Shown piece by piece: positions 8,913-17,076 of a DNA stretch of 64,000 bases (position 1 is its first letter; every line of letters begins with the position of its first letter). The DNA is from QHWT01 sp963755695 (GTDB lineage: Bacteria; Acidobacteriota; Vicinamibacteria; Vicinamibacterales; 2-12-FULL-66-21): assembly GCA_963755695.1 (NCBI GenBank), contig CAVWLB010000010.1, forward strand, positions 248,001-312,000, written 5' to 3'. The notes beneath the pieces were generated by a model. The model did no database searches. It saw only the letters and a program-made list of their open reading frames with translations, and was not told the origin of the DNA. Made by a program: the position numbers and the translations under genes.

Positions 8913-9862
8913 TGTACCTCGAATTCTACGGCCTGAAAGAACTGCCGTTCGAGCTCACCTCGAGCCCGCGATTCCTGCTGCCGGCTCCCTCGCACCGCGA
9001 GGCGCTCAGCAACCTGCGCTACGGAATCGAGTCGCGCAAGGCGCTGACGGTGCTCATTGGCGAAGCGGGCACCGGAAAGACCACGCTCATTCGTTCGGTG
9101 CTGTCGGGCCTGGACGAGGGAGGGGCTCACGTCTGCAGCCTGTCGAACCCTACTCTCAGCCGGGCGGAGTTCGTGGAATCGCTGGCGAGCGGTTTCGGCC
9201 TCAGCAAAGAGGCTTCGAAATCGAAAGCGGCGATGCTGACGGAACTCGAATCCGCGCTTCGCGCCAGGCGTGCCGCCGGCCGCCACACCGCGCTGATCGT
9301 CGACGAGGCACAGAGCCTTTCGGACGAATTGCTGGAAGAGATTCGGCTGCTCGCGAACATCGAGGGGGACGATGGAAAGCTGCTGCCGATTATTCTGGCG
9401 GGGCAGCCAGAGCTGTCGTCACGGTTGAACCGGCGCCGCCTGCGTCAGATCAAGCAGCGCATCTCCCTGCGGTGCGAGTTGCGCCCGCTCGATCTCCACG
9501 AGACGGCCGCCTTCATTGCCGGACGGATCAGGGCTTCGGGTGGAGACAGCGCCCGCGTGTTCACCCGCGAGGCGGTCACGCTCATCCACGAGCGATCCGG
9601 AGGCATCCCCCGGATGATTTGTGTCCTTTGTGACAACGCCCTGGTGAACGGATTTGCGCTCGATCGCCGCCCGGTCACTCGCGATCTCGTGCTCGATGTC
9701 TGCCGCGACTTCGATATCGGCGGGTCGCAGGCGCTCGTGAAGAGTATCGAGAAGAAACCGGCCGAAGCGCCGCAGTCACCCCCGCAGCCGGCCGACGAAC
9801 CAGCCGCGAACGAACCGTTACTCGCTGAAGCTATGCCTCGGCGCCGATTCCGCTTTTTCTGA
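8912..9862 (+). CDS. ExeA-like AAA ATPase of the polysaccharide cluster
   Basis: A 316-residue cytoplasmic ATPase. It starts MYLEFYGLKELPFELTSSP, the hallmark of the ExeA/GspA-type ATPases that accompany polysaccharide export genes in PEP-CTERM/exosortase-like clusters. Walker A is GEAGTGKT near residue 51. Walker B is HTALIVDEAQ, followed by a sensor region LLPIILAGQPEL and an arginine-rich RRRLRQIKQRI. A Pro/Ala tail follows. ATG 8912 was chosen because family members begin at this MYxxFYGL motif; ATG 8900 is in frame and possible. It sits between the Wzz and BY-kinase genes, as in such clusters elsewhere. No exosortase gene is visible here. Confidence 0.87.
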   Translation: MYLEFYGLKELPFELTSSPRFLLPAPSHREALSNLRYGIESRKALTVLIGEAGTGKTTLIRSVLSGLDEGGAHVCSLSNPTLSRAEFVESLASGFGLSKEASKSKAAMLTELESALRARRAAGRHTALIVDEAQSLSDELLEEIRLLANIEGDDGKLLPIILAGQPELSSRLNRRRLRQIKQRISLRCELRPLDLHETAAFIAGRIRASGGDSARVFTREAVTLIHERSGGIPRMICVLCDNALVNGFALDRRPVTRDLVLDVCRDFDIGGSQALVKSIEKKPAEAPQSPPQPADEPAANEPLLAEAMPRRRFRFF

Positions 9863-9871
9863 TGTAGAGAC

Positions 9872-10885
9872 ATGAGTCGAGTAGACGAGGCTTTGAAACG
9901 CGCTCGTTCGCTGAAGGGCGAGTCGCACGACGGATCCGCGACAGATCTCCACACCGTGGAGGCTCCGGTTGTCGCGTCGTGGCAGTACGAGCGCTTTCCG
10001 ACGGAGCGCGACGAGCCGCCAGGCTTCGAACGCCGGATATCGCGTCCGCCGCTGAACGTCGCCCGCTCGAATGCCACGGCGACGGTACCGTCCGCCACGC
10101 AAGTCCCGAAGATCGCGCTCCGGCCGGCCGGCCCTGGTCCGTCGCCGGCGTTCGCCGAAAAGATCATCGGCGGAGCCAGCGCGACGGCCGGGCGCGAGCA
10201 CTACGACCGCGTCGCCACCGCGCTGCACCAGGCGCAGCGCCAGCAGAACACCAAGCTCGTCATGTTCACCAGCGCGATGCCCGGAGAGGGCAAGAGCCTG
10301 ACGGCCGCAAACGTCGCGCTGACCCTGAGCCTGTACGGACGCCGCGTATTGCTGGTCGATGCGGATCTGCACAAGCCGACGCTACACGAGCTGTTTCACA
10401 TCTCGAACGCGAAGGGATTGCTCGACGGCCTCGGGGCTGGATTCGAGAAGCGCATGCCGGTCACCGAGGTCGCGCCGAACCTGTTCGTGCTGCCGGCCGG
10501 ACACTCGACGGCCGAGCCGATGAGTCTGCTGATTTCAGACCGGATGCGCCAGGTGCTGCGCGAGGCGTCCGAGGCCTTCGACTGGGTGATTGTCGATACG
10601 CCGCCGATCTGCCTGGTCTCTGACGCGCACGTCCTGGCCGGGATCGTCGAGGCGGCGGTGCTCGTCATCAAAGCCGGTTCCACGGCACACGAGCTGATCT
10701 CGGCCGCGGTGACAACCCTTGGACGCGAGCGGATTCTGGGCGTGGTCCTCAACTGCGTCGACGACCGGGACATCGTCGGTGGGCAGGACCGCTACGGCTA
10801 TGGTTACGGATACGGCTACGGACACGGACGCGGAAACGGAAACGCACACACGCAGTCACCCGGAGGCCTCGGTCTCCGCGAGTAG
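9872..10885 (+). CDS. CpsD/CapB-family tyrosine autokinase
   Basis: A 337-residue BY-kinase that would control polymerisation and export of polysaccharide with the Wzz-like protein. It begins MSRVDEALKRAR, common to the exosortase-associated members. The kinase domain shows Walker A (SAMPGEGKSLTAANVALTL, about residue 130), Walker A' (VLLVDADLHKPTLHELF) and Walker B (FDWVIVDTPP). The C-terminus has the Tyr cluster typical of autophosphorylated tails, here an almost perfect Gly-Tyr alternation, YGYGYGYGYGHGRGNG, with His later replacing Tyr. It starts nine bases after the ATPase gene and ends the cluster; a 219-bp gap follows with no gene I can support. Confidence 0.9.
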   Translation: MSRVDEALKRARSLKGESHDGSATDLHTVEAPVVASWQYERFPTERDEPPGFERRISRPPLNVARSNATATVPSATQVPKIALRPAGPGPSPAFAEKIIGGASATAGREHYDRVATALHQAQRQQNTKLVMFTSAMPGEGKSLTAANVALTLSLYGRRVLLVDADLHKPTLHELFHISNAKGLLDGLGAGFEKRMPVTEVAPNLFVLPAGHSTAEPMSLLISDRMRQVLREASEAFDWVIVDTPPICLVSDAHVLAGIVEAAVLVIKAGSTAHELISAAVTTLGRERILGVVLNCVDDRDIVGGQDRYGYGYGYGYGHGRGNGNAHTQSPGGLGLRE

Positions 10886-11104
10886 TCCGGCGGCATCCGG
10901 CCGTACCTCACGGTGGACTAAAGATCTCGACCCGCGGAGCAGCGTCATCGGCGCCGCGCAGTCATCGGCTCGAGCACGTATAGCGCCTTCACCTTCCTCG
11001 CTTTGCGCGCCCGGACCGAATCGTCGAATCCCGAAAACACAATCCAGCGCCTCGCCGGCATCTTAGGTACCGTCGGTTACCATTGACGAAGCATAGGGTG
11101 GCCA

Positions 11105-12010
11105 ATGATGCTGCTGATCGCTTCCGAACGATTCGAGGAGCACACGACCCCGCCTGGACATCCCGAGCGACCCGAGAGGGCGCGGGTGTTCGCGAGCGTG
11201 GCGGCGCGCTGGAATGAGAGAGGACTGCCCGTTGTCGAGCCTCGTCCGGCGAGGCGCGAAGAGCTGGCCCGGGTACACGATGTCGCCTACATCGACGGCG
11301 TTGCCGCGACGGCGGGCCGGGCGGTGATGCTCGACCCTGACACGTTCACGTCGCCGGAGTCCTACGAGATTGCGCTGCTCGCGGCCGGCGCGACCGTGCA
11401 GGCGATGGAACATGCGATCGATCGCCGGGAGCCGGCGTTCGCGCTGGTCCGCCCGCCCGGTCATCACGCGGAGCAGACCCGGGCGATGGGGTTTTGCCTG
11501 TTCAACAACGTCGCGGTTGCCGCTGCGGCGGCAATCGCGCGCGGGCTGTCGCGGGTCGCGATCGTCGACATCGACGTCCATCACGGCAACGGCACGCAGT
11601 GGATGTTCTACGATGACCCGCGGGTGTTCTATGTGTCGACGCACCAGTTCCCGTTCTATCCGGGTACCGGTGCCGCCGATGAAATCGGCATTGGCCCCGG
11701 CAAGGGTTACACGATGAACATCCCGTTGGCGGCCGGCGCAACCGACACGGCCTACGACGTCGCCTACAAGACCATCGTCAGCCGGCTCGAGGAGTTCGCG
11801 CCGGAGCTGCTTCTCGTGTCGGCAGGCTACGACGCGCATGAAGACGACCCGCTCGCATCGATGCGCGTGACGACGGAGGGATACACGAACATCGTGCGGC
11901 ATCTCAAGCGAGTCTCGGACCGTCACTGCCCGATCGCGCTGGTCACCGAAGGCGGATACGACCTCGACGCGCTCGGCGCCTGCCTCGACGCCACGATCGC
12001 GCTTTTCTGA
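11105..12010 (+). CDS. Histone-deacetylase-family (class II/AcuC-like) amidohydrolase
   Basis: A 301-residue zinc amidohydrolase of the HDAC/acetoin-utilisation/acetylpolyamine superfamily. Family motifs are HPERPERARVF near residue 20, RPPGHHAEQTRAMGFC with the catalytic His pair, VDIDVHHGNGTQ with metal-binding Asp and His, and AGYDAHEDDPL with the second metal-binding Asp. The closing ALVTEGGYDLDAL is also typical. Substrate could be an acetylated protein lysine or an acetylpolyamine; the sequence alone does not decide. Two consecutive ATG codons open the frame. It is followed after 18 bp by leuS, with a -10-like box in the gap. Confidence 0.9.
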   Translation: MMLLIASERFEEHTTPPGHPERPERARVFASVAARWNERGLPVVEPRPARREELARVHDVAYIDGVAATAGRAVMLDPDTFTSPESYEIALLAAGATVQAMEHAIDRREPAFALVRPPGHHAEQTRAMGFCLFNNVAVAAAAAIARGLSRVAIVDIDVHHGNGTQWMFYDDPRVFYVSTHQFPFYPGTGAADEIGIGPGKGYTMNIPLAAGATDTAYDVAYKTIVSRLEEFAPELLLVSAGYDAHEDDPLASMRVTTEGYTNIVRHLKRVSDRHCPIALVTEGGYDLDALGACLDATIALF

Positions 12011-12013
12011 CGG

Positions 12014-12019
12014 TATAAT
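12014..12019 (+). promoter_or_regulatory. Candidate -10 box (TATAAT) ahead of leuS
   Basis: A perfect TATAAT lies nine bases before the GTG start of leuS, in an 18-bp gap after the HDAC-like gene. No good TTGACA match stands 16-18 bases upstream. If used, transcription would start at or within a few bases of the start codon, giving a nearly leaderless message. The AAGGA just before GTG could instead be a ribosome site on a longer transcript from upstream. Confidence 0.4.
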
Positions 12020-12028
12020 TTAAGGATC

Positions 12029-14594
12029 GTGCCCGACTACAAACCCCAGGCAATCGAGCAGAAGTGGCAGGAACGCTGGCGCGAAGCGCGCGCGTTCGAG
12101 GTGACGGAGGAATCCTCGAAGGAGAAATTCTATTGCCTCGAGATGTTCGCGTATCCGTCAGGTCACGCGCATGTCGGGCATGTGCGCAACTACATGATCG
12201 GCGACGTCGTGGCGCGCCTGAAGCGGATGCGCGGCTTCAACGTGCTGCACCCGTTCGGCTGGGACGCGTTCGGCATGCCCGCCGAGAACGCCGCGATCAA
12301 GAACGGCACCCACCCCGAAAAGTGGACTCTCGAGAACATCGAGCACATGAAGGGGCAACTGCAGCGCCTGGGCATCAGCTACGCCTGGGAGCGCGAGATC
12401 GCGACGTGCCTGCCCGACTATTACAAGTGGAACCAGTGGATCTTCCTGAAGATGCTGGAGCGCGACCTCGCGTACCGCAAGAAGTCCAGCGTCAACTGGT
12501 GTCCGAGCTGTCAGACGGTGCTGGCAAACGAGCAGGTCGTGAACGGCGGGTGCTGGCGGTGCGGCACGCCGGTGGTCACCCGCGAGCTCGAGCAGTGGTT
12601 TTTCCGCATCACCCATTACGCGGACGAACTCCTCGATGGAATGGACCAGCTCGGGGAGTGGCCCGACAAGGTCCTCACGATGCAGAGCAATTGGGTGGGC
12701 CGATCGGAAGGGGCTCGCGTTCGATTCCGGCTCGAGCGGACCTCGGACCTCGGACCTCGGACCTCGGCCCTCGGCCTCGACCTCGGAAATAGAGGTCTTC
12801 ACCACCCGCATCGACACGATCTACGGCGCCAACTTCATCGTGCTGGCGCCAGAGCACCCGCTGGTCAGGGAATTTGCGGAGACCTCGCCCGATCCGGACG
12901 CATTCCGGGCGAAGGTGGCGAAGTTCACCGGACAGGATCGCTCCGCACGGATGACCGGTGATGTCGAGAAGGAAGGCTTCGACACTGGCCGCAAGGCCAT
13001 CAATCCGTTCACCGGGCAGCCGGTTCCGATCTGGGTCGCGAACTTCGTTCTGATCGAATACGGGACCGGCGCGGTGATGGGTGTGCCGGGCCACGATCAG
13101 CGCGACTTCGAGTTCGCAAAGAAATACGGCCTGCCAATAACCATTGTCGTTCAGCCGGACGAAGAGAAGCTGTCGGCCGACACGATGACGGAAGCGAAAC
13201 CAGGCGCAGGAAGGCTGGTGGCGTCCGGGGAGTTCAACGGCCTCGAGTGGGAAGAGGCCAACAGGCGGATGACAGCGTTCGCCGAACAGCAGGGCATCGG
13301 CAAGGGAACGATTCAGTATCGGCTGAAGGATTGGGGTATCTCACGCCAGCGTTACTGGGGCACGCCGATTCCGGTGGTGTATTGCCAGAAGGACGGGATG
13401 GTCCCGGTTTCTTACGATCAGCTGCCGGTCGTGCTGCCCAAGACCGTCGAATTCTCGGGGCGTGGGGATTCACCGCTCGCGCAGATTCCCGAGTTCGTCA
13501 ACACGACCTGTCCGATGTGCGGGGGGCCGGCTCGACGCGAGACCGACACCATGGACACGTTCGTCGACTCGTCGTGGTACTTCTTCCGCTTCTGTGATCC
13601 GAAGGACACGGAGCTGCCGTTCGAGCCGGACAAGGTCGGCTACTGGGGACCGGTAGACTTTTACAGTGGCGGCATCGAGCACGCGATCCTGCACTTGATC
13701 TACTCGCGGTTCTTCACGCGGGTGTTTCGCGACCTGGGAATGACCCACCTGAGCGAGCCGTTCGCACGTCTGCTGACGCAGGGAATGGTGCTCAAGAACG
13801 GCCAGGTCATGTCGAAGTCGAAGGGAAACGTGGTCGATCCCGACGACATGATCCAGAAGTTCGGCGCGGACGCGCTGCGGCTCTACGTCATGTTCGTTGC
13901 CCCGCCGGAAAAGGAAATCGAGTGGACCGACGCCGGGCTCGAGGGAAGCTTCCGCTTCCTGGCGCGCGTCTGGCGGCTGGCGGACTCCTTGAGCGAGACA
14001 ATCGGCGGCGAAGGGATTCCCATGCCCGCCCAGGTCGAGCTGAACGATGAGGAACGCGCCCTGCGGCGCAAGACGCACCAGACGATCAAGCGCGTCACGA
14101 TCGATCTGGATCCGCGCGTTCACTTGAACACCGCCGTGTCGGCGATGATGGAGCTGGTGAACGAGCTGTATGCGTTCTGCAATCGCGCGCAGTGCGGGCC
14201 GGTCGGTGAAGACGCGGACAACGTCGGGGTCGTGGAGCGGCCTGCCACGATTGCGGTCTTGAAGGAAGCCATCGAGGCGCTCGTTCGCATGCTCTCGCCG
14301 TTTGCCCCCCACATGGCGGAAGAACTGTGGGAGTCGCTCGGACACCAGGGGGGTATTACGGCCGCGGGCTGGCCGGAGTACGATGAGGCGGTCGCCAAGG
14401 CTGAAGAGGTCGTAGTGCCGGTTCAGATCAATGGGAAGGTGCGCGGCCGCGTCACCGTGCCAGCCGACACATCGGAGGATCAGTTGCGCGAGATCGCCCT
14501 CGCCGACCCTCACATCCGGCCACACCTCCAGGGGCGGACGGTCAAGAAGGTCGTCGTCGCAAACGGGCGGCTGGTCAGCATTGTGGTGCCGTGA
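12029..14594 (+). CDS. leuS: Leucyl-tRNA synthetase, interrupted at a heptamer repeat
   Basis: Charges tRNA-Leu. The N-terminal part reads MPDYKPQAIEQKWQERW, the HIGH-equivalent HVGH in FAYPSGHAHVGHVRNYM, and a zinc finger with CPSC/CWRC cysteines. The editing domain resumes with EIEVFTTRIDTIYGANFIVLA. The second active-site motif VMSKSKGN and the C-terminal KVRGRVTVPADTSEDQL domain follow. The two halves are in different frames, with one extra base modulo three. The switch falls in or next to the tandem heptamers at 12741-12787, at the entry to the editing domain. Losing either one base or one seven-base unit restores about 852-854 residues, the normal size. The stop overlaps the next GTG by four bases. 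Confidence 0.93.
12741..12787 (+). repeat. Heptamer tandem repeat (CCTCGGA) inside leuS
   Basis: Units begin at 12741, 12748, 12755, 12762 and 12769, then two six/seven-base variants run to 12787. The first three are exactly CCTCGGA; the others differ by one base or lack one. Because seven is coprime to three and the unit has no stop codon, every frame reads the same residue series (Pro-Arg-Thr-Ser-Asp-Leu-Gly). Gain or loss of a unit therefore shifts the downstream frame without creating a stop inside the repeat. Confidence 0.85.
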
Positions 14595-15130
14595 TCGTGA
14601 GAGCGAAGCGAATCCTCGTCGTTGCGGTGCTTCTCCTCCTGCAGGGTGGATGTGGTTACTCGCTGGCCGGCCGTGGCTCGTTCTTGCCCGCGTATATCCA
14701 TCAGATCGGGATACCGCCATTCACGAACGCGACCGCGGTGTTTGACGTGGACCGCCGGGTGACCGACCGTGTTCGCAGCGAGTTCATCGGGCGCGGGAAG
14801 TACATCATCAAGACCGACGCCACCGGTGTGGATGCCGTGCTGACGGGCGCGATCTCCTCGATCATCATCGCGCCTGCGGCTTTCAACGACCAGCAGCAGG
14901 CGACGCGATACGTGCTGACGCTGACCGCCTCGGTGGAGTTCAAGGATCTCAAGACCAACAAGGTCCTGTGGAGCAATCCCACCATGCAGTATCGCGAGGA
15001 GTTCGACGTGGCGGCCGGTGCCAATACGCTCGACCCCACGGCGTTCTTCGGGCAGGACGTCAATGCGCTCGATCGCATGGCCTCCGAATTCGCCCGCTCG
15101 GTCGTCAGCGCGATCCTCGAAGCCTTCTGA
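14591..15130 (+). CDS. lptE: LptE-family LPS-assembly lipoprotein
   Basis: A 179-residue outer-membrane lipoprotein that would plug the LptD barrel and help insert lipopolysaccharide. It has a short hydrophobic leader (VLLLLQGGCGYSLAGR) with a lipid-attachable Cys near residue 21; the box is atypical, with Gln at -3. Family signs are the post-Cys GYSLAGR, the IPPFTNAT strand, the VFDVDRRVTDRVRSEFI helix and the closing LDRMASEFARSVVSAILEAF. The GTG start overlaps the leuS stop, and holA follows after 50 bp; leuS-lptE-holA is a familiar gene order in many bacteria. It implies a Gram-negative envelope. Confidence 0.87.
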   Translation: MIVRAKRILVVAVLLLLQGGCGYSLAGRGSFLPAYIHQIGIPPFTNATAVFDVDRRVTDRVRSEFIGRGKYIIKTDATGVDAVLTGAISSIIIAPAAFNDQQQATRYVLTLTASVEFKDLKTNKVLWSNPTMQYREEFDVAAGANTLDPTAFFGQDVNALDRMASEFARSVVSAILEAF

Positions 15131-15180
15131 ACCATCCGCCTTCGCCGCAGAGCGGCTGGCGCGGACAAGCGGACCCCGAC

Positions 15181-16194
15181 ATGCCGTCTTCCACACCTGC
15201 TGACCTACGCACGGCGATTCAAAAGCGCGCGCTTGCTCCCGTCTACCTCCTGGTCGGAGACGATGACGCCGAGATCGCGCACCTGGCGGCGGACATCGCT
15301 GCGGTTGTCGAGGACGAGCTGCGCGCGTTCAACGTCGACCGTCTCTACGCCGGAGAGAAAGGAATGACGCCGGCGTCCATCGTGGAGTCGTCACGGCTGC
15401 TGCCGATGATGAGCGATCGCCGGGTGGTGGTCGTCTTGCGAGGAGAACGCCTGCTCAAGCCGAAGCGTCGAGGCCGGTCGACCGAAGCCGACTCCGCCGT
15501 CGACGAGGAGGAGCCGGCTACGGATCTCGACGCGCTGACCGAGTACATCCAGCGCCCGGAGCCGATGACCACTCTGGTCATTGCCGCATCGGATGTCGAC
15601 AAATCACGGCGCATTGGCAAGGCGCTCTACAAGTCCGCGGTCGTCGTCGAATGCTGGGGACTGAAGCCGGGCAAGGGAGAACGGGTCGATCTTCGCCAGA
15701 CCGCCAGGATGGCGGAGCAGATGGTGAGAAAGGCTGTCGGCGAAGCCGGCCAGCAGATCGAACCGGCGGCGGCGCGCTTGATCGCGGAGCGGGCGGGCGC
15801 GGAGATCGTGCGGCTGCGCGGCGATCTCGATCGGTTGCTGCTTTATACGGCGGGACGCCCCAAGATCACGCTCGCCGACGTTCGCGAAGTCGTGAGTGCC
15901 GAGGTGTCACATGACGATTGGGCGGTCACGAACGCCATTCAACAGGGCAACACGAGGGAGGCACTACGGCAGATCGGCCTCGCGCTCGACGGTGGGGGCG
16001 TGCCGTATCAGATCCTCGGGCAGCTTGCCTGGTTCGTGCGGGACCGATTGTCCGCAAGCGCTCCGCGCCGCGTGCCCGCGGCCGTCGACGCGCTCTTCCG
16101 CACCGACCTGGACCTCAAAAGCTCCGGAGGGGATCCGCGCGTACTGTTGGAGCGTCTGGTCGTGGAACTCTGCAAGCCGGAGCTTGGGGTCTGA
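15181..16194 (+). CDS. holA: DNA polymerase III subunit delta
   Basis: A 337-residue clamp-loader subunit that opens the sliding clamp. The AAA-like N-terminal domain begins with PVYLLVGDDDAEIAHLA. Next come the RVVVVLRGERLL strand, an acidic insert near residues 98-115 (ADSAVDEEEPATDLD), the TLVIAASDVDKSRRIGKALYK segment and the helical collar with AGAEIVRLRGDLDRLLLY. ATG 15181 was chosen because earlier in-frame codons lie in the lptE region. The last codons, Leu-Gly-Val-stop, are part of the 13-mer palindrome GGGGTCTGACCCC, so the repeat supplies the stop codon. Confidence 0.9.
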   Translation: MPSSTPADLRTAIQKRALAPVYLLVGDDDAEIAHLAADIAAVVEDELRAFNVDRLYAGEKGMTPASIVESSRLLPMMSDRRVVVVLRGERLLKPKRRGRSTEADSAVDEEEPATDLDALTEYIQRPEPMTTLVIAASDVDKSRRIGKALYKSAVVVECWGLKPGKGERVDLRQTARMAEQMVRKAVGEAGQQIEPAAARLIAERAGAEIVRLRGDLDRLLLYTAGRPKITLADVREVVSAEVSHDDWAVTNAIQQGNTREALRQIGLALDGGGVPYQILGQLAWFVRDRLSASAPRRVPAAVDALFRTDLDLKSSGGDPRVLLERLVVELCKPELGV

Positions 16195-16272
16195 CCCCAC
16201 GGTCCATCCCGTCGAACGAACTCGATGGAACGACAAGGAACAGCAGCGCGAAAAATACCCGGGGTCTGACCC
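16186..16272. repeat. Two copies of palindromic GGGGTCTGACCCC element
   Basis: One exact copy at 16186-16198 contains the TGA stop of holA. A second copy, matching at 12 of 13 positions, lies at 16261-16272. About 62 bp separate them and no gene lies between. The pair fills the junction where holA (plus) and rpsT (minus) converge. The same element occurs at 37006-37092, again at a gene end. A short palindrome at convergent ends could terminate transcription on both strands; REP-like mobility is another option. Confidence 0.75.
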
Positions 16273-16289
16273 TCCGGAGGCCCGGTCTT

Positions 16290-16562
16290 TTACGCGGCAG
16301 CCGTCTTCTTCGTGACCCGCTTCGCCAGACGTGACTTGTAACGCGCGGCGGCGTTGCGGTGAATCACACGCTTACTCGCCATCTTGTCGACCAGCGAAAT
16401 CGTGCTGCGAAGGGCGTCCTTGACTTGCGCAGGATCCCCCGCGTCGATCGCTGCCCGGATGGTCCGAAGCGCGCCGCGCAGGCGGCTGCGGAGCTGACGG
16501 TTCGCCTCCCGACGGACGATGTTCTGACGGTGAGCCTTGAGTGCTGAAGCGTGGCTAGCCAT
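16290..16562 (-). CDS. rpsT: 30S ribosomal protein S20
   Basis: A 90-residue basic, helical protein that binds 16S rRNA early in small-subunit assembly. It matches the family from end to end: MASHASALKAHRQNIVRREAN, RSRLRGALRTIRAAI, LVDKMASKRVIHRNAAARYKSRLAK. A TAGAAT box at 16616-16621 on the minus strand, about 54 bases before the start, may serve as its -10 element. It converges with holA across the palindromic repeat pair. The S4-domain gene ends 71 bp upstream on the same strand. Confidence 0.95.
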   Translation of the reverse strand: MASHASALKAHRQNIVRREANRQLRSRLRGALRTIRAAIDAGDPAQVKDALRSTISLVDKMASKRVIHRNAAARYKSRLAKRVTKKTAAA

Positions 16563-16633
16563 AGAGAGACTGCGAATTCCTCACTACTGAATGCGACAAG
16601 GTTTACAAACTATCGATTCTACCACAGGCAAGG

Positions 16634-17014
16634 TCAGCCGCGTCCTTTGAGGCGGCGCAAAGCGCGGCGCTCCCGGCGGTCTGGTGCACCGGCTGAGGCA
16701 GGACGCGTGAATGGCGCAGCCATCCGGGCAATCCGCCTCATTTCGACCTCCTCCGGCGTCGGTTGGGGGGTGAGGTCATCGTAGAGCAGCCGCGCATCGG
16801 CCTTCGGCACGTGCCGTTCGGCCAACCCCTTCACCACGATTTTCTGGCGCCTTCCGAACTGCCGCGTAATCTCGATGCTGTCGCCGGGTTTGATCTCGCG
16901 GTGCGGTTTGGACGCCTGGCCGTTGACGTCGACCTTGCCGCCACGGCACGCTTTCTGTGCATCGCTCCGGGTCTTGAATAGACAACTGACATCGAGCCAC
17001 ACGTCCAGCCGCAT
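16634..17014 (-). CDS. S4-domain RNA-binding protein (Hsp15-like)
   Basis: A 126-residue protein whose N-terminal 65 residues form an S4 RNA-binding domain: MRLDVWLDVSCLFKTRSDAQKAC, GGKVDVNGQASKPHREIKPGDSIEI. The Arg/Lys-rich C-terminal tail (about 90-126) resembles that of Hsp15/YlxR-adjacent S4 proteins, which recycle stalled 50S subunits. This could fit with its neighbours rpsT and alaS, although the link is only positional. The TRQFGRRQKIVVKGL strand is conserved among HslR-like proteins. It is on the same strand between the lytic transglycosylase and rpsT. Confidence 0.85.
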   Translation of the reverse strand: MRLDVWLDVSCLFKTRSDAQKACRGGKVDVNGQASKPHREIKPGDSIEITRQFGRRQKIVVKGLAERHVPKADARLLYDDLTPQPTPEEVEMRRIARMAAPFTRPASAGAPDRRERRALRRLKGRG

Positions 17015-17076
17015 ACCGGGATCTTCCGCCTAACGGTGGGCGCGATGCAATGTGAGGCGCGAACCTCGGCGGACCA

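Noticed and set aside
10945..11061. A 38-codon minus-strand frame in the gap after the BY-kinase
   Set aside because: No ribosome site or recognised motif; length is expected by chance at this GC content.
10886..11104. tRNA gene in the gap between the BY-kinase and HDAC-like genes
   Set aside because: No cloverleaf or T-loop GTTCGAATC-type match is visible; no tRNA or rRNA gene was seen in the other gaps either.
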